From: DGNJ01 sp002388905
Lineage (GTDB): Bacteria > Pseudomonadota > Gammaproteobacteria > Pseudomonadales > Porticoccaceae
Assembly (NCBI GenBank): GCA_036843405.1
Contig: DAITSJ010000002.1
Coordinates: 62,001 to 126,000, forward strand
Length of the DNA: 64,000 nucleotides
Direction of reading: 5' to 3'
The position numbers and the translations under genes were made by a program. Under the pieces are notes generated by a model. That model had not been told where the DNA came from. It did no database searches and saw nothing but the letters and a program-made list of their open reading frames with translations. Positions within the stretch are counted from its first letter, which is position 1; the number at the start of each line of letters is the position of its first letter. This document shows, in pieces, positions 35,347-43,433 of the stretch.

Positions 35347-36294
35347 TCAGGCGGCGGCGTTCTGCAACTTGACCTTGTCGGCCCCCTTGAGCTCCAGAAT
35401 TTCCCGGGCCTCCGCCGGTGTCGCCACTTCCAGCCCCATGGCCTCGATCATTTGCACGGCGCGGGTCACCTGGTCGGCATTGGATTTTGCCAACTCGCCC
35501 GGGCCTATCCAAAGGCTGTCTTCCAGGCCCACGCGGACATTGCCACCCTCGGCGGCGCTCATGGCGGCGATGGACATCTGCTTGCTGCCGGCGCCGAGAA
35601 CGGACCATTTGTAGTCCTTGCCAAAGAGTCGATCAGCGGTCCGCCTCATGTGCTGAACATCTTCGGGGTGGGTCCCAATACCCCCGAGAATGCCAAACAC
35701 CGTCTGAATAAAGAACGGGGGCTTGACCAGGCCGCGATCCACATAGTGCGCAAGGTTGTACAGGTGGGCGGTATCGTAGCACTCGAACTCGAAGCGGGTG
35801 CCGAGTTTGCCCAGTTCAGTGAGCACGTACTCCATGTCACGATAGGTATTCTTGAAGATCAGCTCATCACTGTTCTTCAGGTAGTCGTACTCCCAGTCGT
35901 ATTTAAAATCCTTGAAGCGGTTGAGCATGGGGAAGAGCCCGAAGTTCATGGTGCCCATGTTCATGGACGCGACCTCGGGCTCGAAAGCGAAGGCCGGCTC
36001 GAGGCGCTGCTCAAGGCTCATATAGGGCGAGCCGCCGGTGGTCAGGTTCATGACCGCATCACAGCCCTGGTGGATTTTGGGCAGGAAGCGCCCGAATGCC
36101 TCGGCGGTCTGGTCGGGCCGACCATCCTCCTGGTTCCTGGCGTGAAGGTGGATAATGGCGGCACCGGCTTTCGAAGCGGCGATGGCGGCCTCGGCGATCT
36201 CGTCGCCCGTCACCGGCAGGTAGGGAGACATGCTCGGTGTGTGAATGGCACCCGTCACCGCGCAGGTGATGATAACTTTACGTTTCTTGGCCAT
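35347..36294 (-). CDS. Beta-keto acid cleavage enzyme (BKACE, formerly DUF849)
   Basis: A 315-residue TIM-barrel enzyme starting VIITCAVTGAIHTPSMSPYLP. The zinc-binding HLHAR motif is at about residues 48-52, with further conserved NLTTGGSPYM and the VASMNMGTMNFG strand. BKACE enzymes condense a beta-keto acid with acetyl-CoA to give a CoA thioester and acetoacetate-type product; Kce of lysine fermentation is the model. Here it could release an acyl-CoA from a keto-acid catabolite. It has its own promoter-like region with an inverted repeat upstream. Confidence 0.9.
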   Translation of the reverse strand: MAKKRKVIITCAVTGAIHTPSMSPYLPVTGDEIAEAAIAASKAGAAIIHLHARNQEDGRPDQTAEAFGRFLPKIHQGCDAVMNLTTGGSPYMSLEQRLEPAFAFEPEVASMNMGTMNFGLFPMLNRFKDFKYDWEYDYLKNSDELIFKNTYRDMEYVLTELGKLGTRFEFECYDTAHLYNLAHYVDRGLVKPPFFIQTVFGILGGIGTHPEDVQHMRRTADRLFGKDYKWSVLGAGSKQMSIAAMSAAEGGNVRVGLEDSLWIGPGELAKSNADQVTRAVQMIEAMGLEVATPAEAREILELKGADKVKLQNAAA

Positions 36295-36315
36295 GACTTG
36301 TACCTCGCGAGAAAT

Positions 36316-36344
36316 AATCTATGTGTGGAATTATGACATTCCAA
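36316..36344 (-). promoter_or_regulatory. Putative promoter with overlapping operator upstream of BKACE gene
   Basis: On the minus strand, TTGGAA (36339-36344) and TAGATT (36316-36321) are 17 bases apart. The perfect inverted repeat TGGAAT-N6-ATTCCA (36326-36343) overlaps the -35 and the spacer, the usual place for a repressor operator. The ATG is 22 bases further on. Confidence 0.5.
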
Positions 36345-36417
36345 AATACCGGTTTACTCCAAACAGTGCCGGTTTTTCCCGATTTTTTGCGTGGCGACCG
36401 GCAGTGCCCCTGTCGGA

Positions 36418-37185
36418 TCAAGCGCCAGCAATACCGCCGTCCACCGACAAAATCGTCGCGTTAGTGTAGGCGCCGGCCCGGGAACAGAGGTAGATCACCG
36501 ACCCCATGATGTCCTCCGGCGAGCCGAAGCGCCGGCAAGGGATGCCTTTCTTGATTTGCTCACGCAATTCCGGGCTGCCCACATCGGTCACCGCCGTGGG
36601 GAAAGGCCCGGGGGCAATGGCGTTGACGTTGATCCATTCGGGACCCAGGCGACGCCCCAGGGCCCGGGAAATCTGGTGGACGCCGGCCTTGGAGGCATAA
36701 TAGGGGTAATGCTCCATATCCGAGACGCGCTTGCCGTCGGTGGAGCCGATATTGATAACCCGTGCCGGATCCTCCGGTGTGCCGGCCTCCCGCAACAGGG
36801 GCAGCATCTTGCGGATCATGAACATGGGGGTCTTCAGGTTCAGGTCCAGGTGACTGTCCCAACTCTCCTCATCGAATTCCTCGAGGGCCTCGAACCGGTG
36901 GACGCCGGCATTGTTGATCAGGATGTCCACCCGGGATTCCAGTTCCGAAAGCTGGGCGACGACGGCATCGATACCAGCCAGGGTGGCCAGGTCGCCCTGG
37001 ATGGGAATGCACGAGCCACTACCGGACAATTCGCCGGCCGCTTTCCGGGCTTTTTCCAGGTTCCGGGCAACGATATAGGTCTTGGCACCGGCCTCCACCA
37101 GGCCCTGGGTGATCATCTGGCCGATACCATCGGAACCACCGGTGACAACGGCGATCTTGCCGGAAACGGAAAACAAATCAGTCAT
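36418..37185 (-). CDS. Short-chain dehydrogenase/reductase (SDR)
   Basis: A 255-residue SDR. Motifs: TGGSDGIG, NNAGVH, Ser in NIGSTDG, YYASK and AIAPGPFPT. VARNLE after strand 2 lacks the Asp of NAD-specific enzymes, suggesting NADP(H). It resembles the SDR at 24292 in both the N-terminus (TDLFSVSGKIAVVTGG) and the organisation, so the two are probably paralogues. It lies between the epoxide hydrolase and BKACE genes. Confidence 0.9.
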   Translation of the reverse strand: MTDLFSVSGKIAVVTGGSDGIGQMITQGLVEAGAKTYIVARNLEKARKAAGELSGSGSCIPIQGDLATLAGIDAVVAQLSELESRVDILINNAGVHRFEALEEFDEESWDSHLDLNLKTPMFMIRKMLPLLREAGTPEDPARVINIGSTDGKRVSDMEHYPYYASKAGVHQISRALGRRLGPEWINVNAIAPGPFPTAVTDVGSPELREQIKKGIPCRRFGSPEDIMGSVIYLCSRAGAYTNATILSVDGGIAGA

Positions 37186-37465
37186 CTTTTCTTACCCTGT
37201 GTTCATCGAAGTAGCCCGGCCGACCTTGCCTGACCGGGAGCCGTATCCTGGGTCTTGCCCGGGCCCGATGCAGCACGGCCCCGCCCCGGTCTGCGGAACG
37301 GCACGCGGGATTCCCCTGCTGCCTGGAATTTATACAGTTTACCCAATTATTGTATATTCGCACAAGCGCGTGACCGCCTGCGGCGGCCCGTGATCGGCAC
37401 CACGAACAAGCCTCGATTCGCCACTGTATCACGCCTTTCTCGCCACGTTTATTGCGCCCGGCGCT

Positions 37466-38617
37466 TTAGCGGAAGTACCGGAAACATTGCTGAACCTCGT
37501 CCACAAAGATATCCGGCTGCTCGAACGCGGCGAAATGCCCTCCCCTGTCCAGTTCATTCCAGTGAATCAGGTTGCTGTAGCGCTTTTCGGCCCAGCGCCG
37601 CGATGCCCGGAAAATCTCTCCGGGGAAAATGCTGCAACCCACGGGCATCTCGATGGGACTCGAATCCATGCTGATAAAGCTTTCCCAGTAAAGCCGGGCT
37701 GAAGATGCTCCCGCCGCCGGCAACCAGTACATCATGATATTGTCGAGCAGCTGGTCCTTGGTGAGGACCTTTTCCGGGTGCCGGTCCGCCCCTTCGCCGC
37801 AGTCCGTCCAGGCCCAGAATTTCTCCACGATCCAGGCCGCCTGGGCGCTGGGTGAATCCGTCAAACCGTAACCGAGGGTCTGGGGACGGGTGCTCTGAAT
37901 CTTCGCGTATCCGCTGTCTTTTTCCTGGTAGTACTGCATACCCGCCAGGGCCGATTTCTCCGACTCTGTCAGGTCGTCCATGGTCTCGGGATCTGGACTA
38001 AGGATGGGCATGTTGGTGTGGATACCGAGGCAGCGGCTTTCCGGGAGCTGGGCGATGGCATGGACCACCGCCGATCCCCAGTCTCCACCCTGGGCCACAT
38101 AGCGATCGTAGCCCAGCCGTGCCATAAGCTGATCCCAGGCACGGGCTATCCGGTGCATGTCCCAACCGGTTTCCTCCGGCTTATCGGAAAAACCGTAACC
38201 GGGAAGACTGGGACACACCAGGTGGAACGCATCCCTGGCCCGGCCTCCGAAAGCAGTGGGGTTCACCAGAGGCTCGATCACCTGGGCAAACTCCACCAGG
38301 GAACCCGGCCAGCCGTGGGTCAGGATGAGCGGCAGGGCATTGTCGTGGGGCGAGGGTATATGAAGAAAATGGATCCCCAGGCCGTCGACAGTCGTCTTGG
38401 CGGGCGAGAAGCGGTTGAGGGCGCGCTCGCAGCGGCGCCAGTCATAGTCGTTCAGCCAGTAATCGCAGAGTTCCCGGATATAGGCCAGGGGCGCTCCCTG
38501 GGACCAGTCGGAAACAGTTTCCTTCTCGGGCCAGCGGGTCATTTCCAGGCGACGCCTCAGGTCATCCAGTTGTTCGTCGCCAATCTCGATCGGGCAGGGG
38601 GTGACGGTGGTGTTCAT
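37466..38617 (-). CDS. Epoxide hydrolase (EHN-domain type)
   Basis: A 383-residue protein. The N-terminal EHN domain starts CPIEIGDEQLDDLRRRLEMT; the alpha/beta hydrolase fold has the oxyanion motif LTHGWPGSLVEF and the nucleophile GGDWGSAVVH (Asp). The lid contains the tyrosine region, and the catalytic His is in RGGHFAAFEQP near the end. Microsomal-type enzymes of this group open epoxides to diols. In a ring-oxidising cluster it may deal with epoxides from ring or side-chain oxidation. Confidence 0.92.
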   Translation of the reverse strand: MNTTVTPCPIEIGDEQLDDLRRRLEMTRWPEKETVSDWSQGAPLAYIRELCDYWLNDYDWRRCERALNRFSPAKTTVDGLGIHFLHIPSPHDNALPLILTHGWPGSLVEFAQVIEPLVNPTAFGGRARDAFHLVCPSLPGYGFSDKPEETGWDMHRIARAWDQLMARLGYDRYVAQGGDWGSAVVHAIAQLPESRCLGIHTNMPILSPDPETMDDLTESEKSALAGMQYYQEKDSGYAKIQSTRPQTLGYGLTDSPSAQAAWIVEKFWAWTDCGEGADRHPEKVLTKDQLLDNIMMYWLPAAGASSARLYWESFISMDSSPIEMPVGCSIFPGEIFRASRRWAEKRYSNLIHWNELDRGGHFAAFEQPDIFVDEVQQCFRYFR

Positions 38618-38663
38618 CGTTTAGCCTCCAGGCAAAGAAATACAGGGAACGGTTCGATCCAGA

Positions 38664-39437
38664 CTAACAATCCCGGAATCTCGGAGTGCGCTTTTCCAGA
38701 AACGCGGCCACGCCTTCCCGGGCGTCGTCGCTGGCAAAGACCTCGCGGGTATGCTCGCGCTCAAGGGCCATACCCGCCTCGAGCGTACAGTCACCGCTGG
38801 CGGCGCCACAGGCCCGGATACCCTGCTGAGCGACCAGGCTGTAAGGGGTCATCTGCCCGGCAAATTCACAGGCCCCGTCCACCAGGTTCCTCCCCTCGGG
38901 AAGGCAGCGATTAATCAGCCCGATGTCCAGGGCCTCGGTTGCTGTCAGGTTGCGCCCGCTCAACATCAACTCCAGGGCGCGATTCTCGCCGATAAGCCGG
39001 GATACTGTCTGGGTACCGCCGTAGCTGGGCATGACACCCAGGCGGATTTCCGGCAGACCGAAAACAGCGTCCGCGGCGGCAACCCTGAATGTGCAGGCCG
39101 CGGCCAGTTCGGTGCCGCCGCCCAGGGCGGCACCGTGGACGGCCGCAATGCTGATCAGGGAAAATGTTCTCAGGCGCACAAATAGCTGATGGACCCGCTC
39201 GACGCGCTCGAGGTAGCGATCGAGGCCCATATCCGTCATTTCCCGAAGATCGGTCCCGGCACAAAAGCCGTTACCGGCACCGGTAATAATAACCCCCCTG
39301 CTGCCGTCGGTCTCGACCACATCCAGGTGGTCCTCCAGAGCGGCCAGCATCTCATTGCTGATGGCGTTGCGTACCCGGGGTCGGTTGAGGGTCAGGACGG
39401 CGCAATCTCCCGCATCGGAGCGTTCAATCAGTGACAT
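38664..39437 (-). CDS. Enoyl-CoA hydratase/isomerase
   Basis: A 257-residue crotonase-fold protein starting at 39437 behind AGGAG. The oxyanion-hole loops are AGNGFCAGTDLREM and VHGAALGGGTELAAAC; the active-site region EIRLGVMPSYGGTQTVSRLIG follows. The Glu of classical hydratases is placed in PEIRLG, and the position usually holding the second Glu carries Tyr (PSYGG), so isomerase, hydrolase or another crotonase reaction is possible. It lies between the epoxide hydrolase and the NTF2-like gene. Confidence 0.88.
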   Translation of the reverse strand: MSLIERSDAGDCAVLTLNRPRVRNAISNEMLAALEDHLDVVETDGSRGVIITGAGNGFCAGTDLREMTDMGLDRYLERVERVHQLFVRLRTFSLISIAAVHGAALGGGTELAAACTFRVAAADAVFGLPEIRLGVMPSYGGTQTVSRLIGENRALELMLSGRNLTATEALDIGLINRCLPEGRNLVDGACEFAGQMTPYSLVAQQGIRACGAASGDCTLEAGMALEREHTREVFASDDAREGVAAFLEKRTPRFRDC

Positions 39438-39446
39438 CACAGACTC

Positions 39447-39980
39447 CTATGGCTGATGTCGGGCAAGCAACGACAGGACACGGTAGGACGGGTCGGAAGC
39501 ATCCGGCGTCCCGGCTGGCGCGCCGGCGACAAATTGACGGTAATCGTCGCGATTGACCGGGCGCACCTCGCAGCGATCGACGGTACTGGTGCGAAACAGA
39601 AACTTCCACTTGCCCCCGCGCTTTTCGTACCGGTCGAGATAACGCCCGCCGGCAATGACCTCCATGGATTCTTCCCCCGCGGTCCTGTGATAGGCCTCGC
39701 AATAGATTTCGCCCTCCGCGAAATCGCCGTCGACAGCATAGAACTCGTTGAAGAGGCGATGGGAGGTAATTTCATAGTTGCCGGCATCCGCCTGCACAAA
39801 GTCCACGAACTCGGCCGCGGTGCCGGAAAAAATGGCGCCCCGGTCCTCAATGGCTTGCTCGTGATAGAGGCTGCGCAGCAGCGCGTAGTCGCGCCGGTCT
39901 ATTGCCCGGCAGTAGCTGGCAACCAGTTCGTGGATTGCCTGTTTATCGATCAAATCGCGGAGAGACTCGTCGCCGGTCAT
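39447..39980 (-). CDS. NTF2-like (SnoaL-type) protein
   Basis: A 177-residue cone-shaped NTF2-fold protein: LIDKQAIHELVASYCRAIDRRDYALLRSLYHEQA is the usual first helix-helix unit, and GRYLDRYEKRGGKWKFLFRT the last strands. Family members include ring-hydroxylating dioxygenase beta subunits, isomerases and dehydratases. It lies directly downstream of the two complementary Rieske-type genes, so a structural beta-like role is one possibility. No catalytic residues can be assigned with certainty. Confidence 0.82.
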   Translation of the reverse strand: MTGDESLRDLIDKQAIHELVASYCRAIDRRDYALLRSLYHEQAIEDRGAIFSGTAAEFVDFVQADAGNYEITSHRLFNEFYAVDGDFAEGEIYCEAYHRTAGEESMEVIAGGRYLDRYEKRGGKWKFLFRTSTVDRCEVRPVNRDDYRQFVAGAPAGTPDASDPSYRVLSLLARHQP

Positions 39981-40108
39981 GGTGCTGACTCCCTTTTATT
40001 GTGATGGCAGACAAGCATAACCAAGAGGGAAGTCGCGGTCGACCGCCCCCTCGCCTGGAAGGGACGGTCCCGCGAACGCGGCGGAGTCGTAGCGAGCGGC
40101 GGGGCCGG

Positions 40109-41164
40109 TCAGTCCACTCGCGGACAATCGAGAAGCCCGGCAATATCCTGGCCGGGGTCCGCGTCGGAGAGGTAGGAGTAGTCCCCTTCTTTCTGCCGCT
40201 GAATCAGCTTGGCCATAACCATTCGGTAACGGCTGTCCGCCGCGTCGAAGCGGCTACTGACATCCCTTCGCTCACCCCTCGCCTGATACTTGGGGTTCTG
40301 CGGCTTCATCATGAAGTCATCCTGGGGACCGATAACGTAACTGAGCAGCGGAAAGCCGTGACGGGCAATGGGCGAAGCGCCGGTGATATTGAACGTGAAA
40401 TTGTTACGGCTCACATACCGGGATTCGGGCACCAGGGGGTGGAAGAGCGGCTGGGCGAAACCGGGCATGAATTTGCCGTAAAGAACCACCACACCACTGC
40501 GCAAGTGGACGTGGGCGACAGCGCGATAGTCCGCTTTCTTGGCGGGAACACCCAGGAAACGCAGTAGCGGCGGAATGGTTTTATTGCTCACCTCGCGGAT
40601 CATGGTAACGGTTTCCGAATCGGATTCCACGTAGACCCGGTCGTCGTCGTTTTCCTCGTCGCCGATGATATCCGAGTGCAGGTAATCGGCATGCACCAGA
40701 TCGAGCAGGTTCTCCTGAACCAGCTCGTAACTGCAGTTGAAGTAGATCTGGCCCCACATATTGCGCGGCAGTGGCTTGCCGGCCCGGGGAAGATAGGGGA
40801 CGTCCGGGATCAGGGCCTCATGGGCGTTGTCCGGATTACCGTACCACATCCAGACATAGTTGTAGCGCTCGTGGACGGGAAAATAACCGGAACCGCCGGT
40901 CAGCTCGCCGCCCCGGCACTGCCCGGAACCCAGGGCATCCGGGTGGAATTCGGCCGCCAGCGGCCGCCCCCCGTCACGCCACAGGAACACGGGGTGGGAG
41001 TGGACCATCCGGCGAATGGGTTTACCGGTGACGTGGGGAGAGTGGGCAACGGGAATCCACGTATCACGCAGGTCGTAATTTCCCGGTCGCCATTCCTGGC
41101 CCACGATCGAGGATTTTCCGGAACGGGTATCCTGAACTTGCGGATCGGCGATGGCTGTTTCCAT
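40109..41164 (-). CDS. Rieske-oxygenase catalytic subunit lacking the [2Fe-2S] ligands
   Basis: The ATG at 41164 lies 8 bases after AGGAGG and gives 351 residues. The protein aligns with VanA-type oxygenases: DTWIPVAHSPHVTGKPIRR, then FPVHERYNYVWMWYGNP, then ELVQENLLDLVHADYLH. That last motif has the full mononuclear-iron set Asn152, Asp155, His158, His163. The Rieske domain is shortened: between GRPLAAE and FPVHERY there are about 23 residues where about 60 are usual, and CxH and CxxH are both missing. It cannot hold its own cluster. The gene upstream (41230-42231) encodes the opposite half and probably supplies the electrons. Confidence 0.85.
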   Translation of the reverse strand: METAIADPQVQDTRSGKSSIVGQEWRPGNYDLRDTWIPVAHSPHVTGKPIRRMVHSHPVFLWRDGGRPLAAEFHPDALGSGQCRGGELTGGSGYFPVHERYNYVWMWYGNPDNAHEALIPDVPYLPRAGKPLPRNMWGQIYFNCSYELVQENLLDLVHADYLHSDIIGDEENDDDRVYVESDSETVTMIREVSNKTIPPLLRFLGVPAKKADYRAVAHVHLRSGVVVLYGKFMPGFAQPLFHPLVPESRYVSRNNFTFNITGASPIARHGFPLLSYVIGPQDDFMMKPQNPKYQARGERRDVSSRFDAADSRYRMVMAKLIQRQKEGDYSYLSDADPGQDIAGLLDCPRVD

Positions 41165-41229
41165 GATTGTTACCTCCTGCGCCTGCACCAGTCGGACCGT
41201 CTGCGCCGACTCCGATTATAGCATTTTGT

Positions 41230-42231
41230 CTAGGCTGTCTCCGACAACGACAGCGGTGTACTGTCACGAGAAGCTTGTCGCCAGGTATCCGAGGGGCCCG
41301 GTAGCAGGGCAGCCAGCGCTTCCCCGTCGATCATGCTATTGACCTTAAACGGGCTCTTGCCCAGCCGGGTCAACGCCCTGAGCAATGCGGGCCCCTTGCC
41401 GGAGGGGACCCCGGAACCGGCGACCACGCTTGCCCGCCAGCGCACCGCGGTGGTTCCCCGCGCAGCCGGGGCACAGGCGAGCAGGGACTGGGCCAGGACG
41501 TGCCCCTCGTTGTCGCAAACCTGGGCGGTGGTGGTGCCGGTGACCGGCTCGGTCCGGGTGCGCAGCATGAGAGGGTTGTCGGCCCGATGCCGCAGAGGTC
41601 CCAGGTTGGCGTGACCGATGCCCCCCCAGTTCCAGTAGGCTATCCTGTCCAGTGTCAGCAATCCGTCATCGAAGCGGGGGTCGCCCAGCGGTCTCTCACC
41701 GAAAAGAACACCGGTGAAACCGAACACCAGGTCGGGGCCGTCCATCAGCGCCGCGACAAACTCTTCATGACTGACGGGTACATGCTCAACACCGCGGAAT
41801 TCACGGGCGCCGGGGCGGTAGGGTTGTTCTAAAATGGCTTCGGCGCCGGGATTTTCGCTTTCCTCGCCCAGGCAGACATAAACCAGCCCGTTGCTCTCGG
41901 TGGTGGCATAGCAGCGAATGGCGCACTGCGGCACCCGCTCGCCTTCCGAGAGGTTGGGGATCCGGATCAAATCACCGTTGTCACCATCGAATGTCCAGCC
42001 GTGGTAGCCGCACTGAAGAAAGCCATCGGGGGTAACCCGACCCAGGGAAAGGGGAACCCGGCGATGGGGACAGCGATCTTCCAGCGCGCGCGGCCTGTTG
42101 TCGCTGTCCCGGTAAATGGCAATCCGGGTATCGCCGCACTGGACACCGACCGGCTTGCGGTCAGTCAGTTCTTCCGACCCGCAAAGGGGCCACCACCCTT
42201 TGTACGCAACTGGCTGTGCCATCGTCTGCAT
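41230..42231 (-). CDS. Rieske [2Fe-2S] protein with degenerate oxygenase catalytic domain
   Basis: A 333-residue protein (start at 42231; 42222 also possible). The Rieske cluster motif is complete: Cys54-x-His56, 17 residues, Cys74-x2-His77 (CPHR and CGYHGW). The second half aligns to the catalytic domain of Rieske oxygenases, but where the iron motif should be it reads EEFVAALMDGPDLVFGF: the Asn is Ala, the bridging Asp is kept, and both His are lost. It can carry electrons but should not bind the catalytic iron. It is 65 bases upstream of the subunit with the opposite loss, on the same strand. Confidence 0.85.
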   Translation of the reverse strand: MQTMAQPVAYKGWWPLCGSEELTDRKPVGVQCGDTRIAIYRDSDNRPRALEDRCPHRRVPLSLGRVTPDGFLQCGYHGWTFDGDNGDLIRIPNLSEGERVPQCAIRCYATTESNGLVYVCLGEESENPGAEAILEQPYRPGAREFRGVEHVPVSHEEFVAALMDGPDLVFGFTGVLFGERPLGDPRFDDGLLTLDRIAYWNWGGIGHANLGPLRHRADNPLMLRTRTEPVTGTTTAQVCDNEGHVLAQSLLACAPAARGTTAVRWRASVVAGSGVPSGKGPALLRALTRLGKSPFKVNSMIDGEALAALLPGPSDTWRQASRDSTPLSLSETA

Positions 42232-42353
42232 CCGCCTCTTGCTGGTTCAACGTTTATTGATTTTAGGAGCGACCGATGTGGCTGTCACAAGACAAAACCA
42301 TATAAATGTCCATTTTCATATATTTTTTGCTTTTTGTACGACGATTCCCCGGC

Positions 42354-43064
42354 TCAGAGAGTCTCCCGCAGCCATTCCAGCATGGCATGCCAGGAGCGGC
42401 GGTCGATAACGGCATCATACGCCATGCCATCGACGGGCGCCTGATCCGACGCCGGGTTGGTCCAACCGTGCTTGACACCGCCATAGACCACCATCTGCCA
42501 GTCAACAGCCGCCGCGGTCATCTCCGCCTCGAAGGCCAGGCGATCCTGGGCCGGCACGAATGGATCATCGGCGCCATTGAAAACCAGAATCCGGGCCTTG
42601 ATGCCGGACGCGGCGTGGGGAGTCTTATGCAGTTCCCCGTGAAAGCAAACCACCGCGGCCAGATCGGCACCGCTGCGGGCCAGTTCCAGGACACCGGTAC
42701 CGCCGAAACAGTAACCCACGGCACAGAGCCTGCCCGCATCCACCCTTTCGTGGACGGCCAGGGCGTCCAGCCCCGCCTTCATGCGCTGTCGCCAGGCGGG
42801 AATATCGGAGCGGGTGGCTTCCACCCGAGGCATCATCTGCTCCATATCGTCGAAGTAACGCCCCTCGCCATAAACGTCCGCACCCAGGGCGACAAACCCC
42901 GCCTCGGCAAACATAGCCACACGCTTTTTTACATGATCGCCCAGGCCCGGGGCTTCAGGAGCAACCAGCACACCCGGGCACGGCCCTTTTGCGGCCTGGT
43001 CGTAGCCGAGATACCCTCTCAGCACCGTATCGCCATCGCTATACTGATAATCTTCGAGAATCAC
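42354..43064 (-). CDS. Dienelactone hydrolase family protein
   Basis: The GTG at 43064 follows GGAGG at a normal distance and gives 236 residues; upstream codons start with TTG and are less likely. The nucleophile is a cysteine in AVGYCFGGTGVLEL, with the acid in FNGADDPFVP and His in GVKHGWTNP, the Cys-Asp-His triad of dienelactone hydrolases. Such enzymes open lactones in chloroaromatic and other ring-cleavage routes, and related proteins hydrolyse esters. It lies between the flavin monooxygenase and Rieske genes. Confidence 0.9.
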   Translation of the reverse strand: MILEDYQYSDGDTVLRGYLGYDQAAKGPCPGVLVAPEAPGLGDHVKKRVAMFAEAGFVALGADVYGEGRYFDDMEQMMPRVEATRSDIPAWRQRMKAGLDALAVHERVDAGRLCAVGYCFGGTGVLELARSGADLAAVVCFHGELHKTPHAASGIKARILVFNGADDPFVPAQDRLAFEAEMTAAAVDWQMVVYGGVKHGWTNPASDQAPVDGMAYDAVIDRRSWHAMLEWLRETL

Positions 43065-43433
43065 AGCTTCCTCCCGAACCAACCGCTGTCGTTAAACCAG
43101 GCTGCCCCCGTCCACTTTACTCGATGGCCGGCAAATCGCGCCAAAAGCAGGCAACTGTACGTACTTCTTAGGGCCTTGCGCGGGGCAGAACATTGCCAGT
43201 TGTGTCCAAAAACCTTTAGGGGTTTTTAGGGGTTTCCGGTACATCTGAAAACGCACTTTTCGGGATAGTAACGCTCCGGGCGGTCGCTATGCCAGCAGTT
43301 TGATACCGGGGAGACACCACCCACGACCCTGTCTCCCCTGATTCAACGCGGCCCTAATCGACGACAAAAAAAGGGCTGTCGAGGATCGTCGACAGCCCGA
43401 GAAAGGCCCTTACGGGCAGGGGTTGGGATAGAA
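43065..43433. other. Intergenic region with a terminator
   Basis: No gene is supported. It holds the terminator of the flavin monooxygenase gene (below), and probably a promoter for the leftward hydrolase. An 11-base unit TTTAGGGGTTT occurs twice in tandem at 43215-43235, too short to interpret. Confidence 0.45.
43366..43398 (-). terminator. Intrinsic terminator after the flavin monooxygenase gene
   Basis: A perfect 10-bp stem, GGGCTGTCGA (43373-43382) with TCGACAGCCC (43389-43398), loop of six, followed on the minus strand by seven T (A-run 43366-43372). Confidence 0.87.

Noticed and set aside
43215..43235. Telomere-like TTTAGGGGTTT in two tandem copies
   Set aside because: Only two copies, in a bacterial intergenic region, with no further structure.
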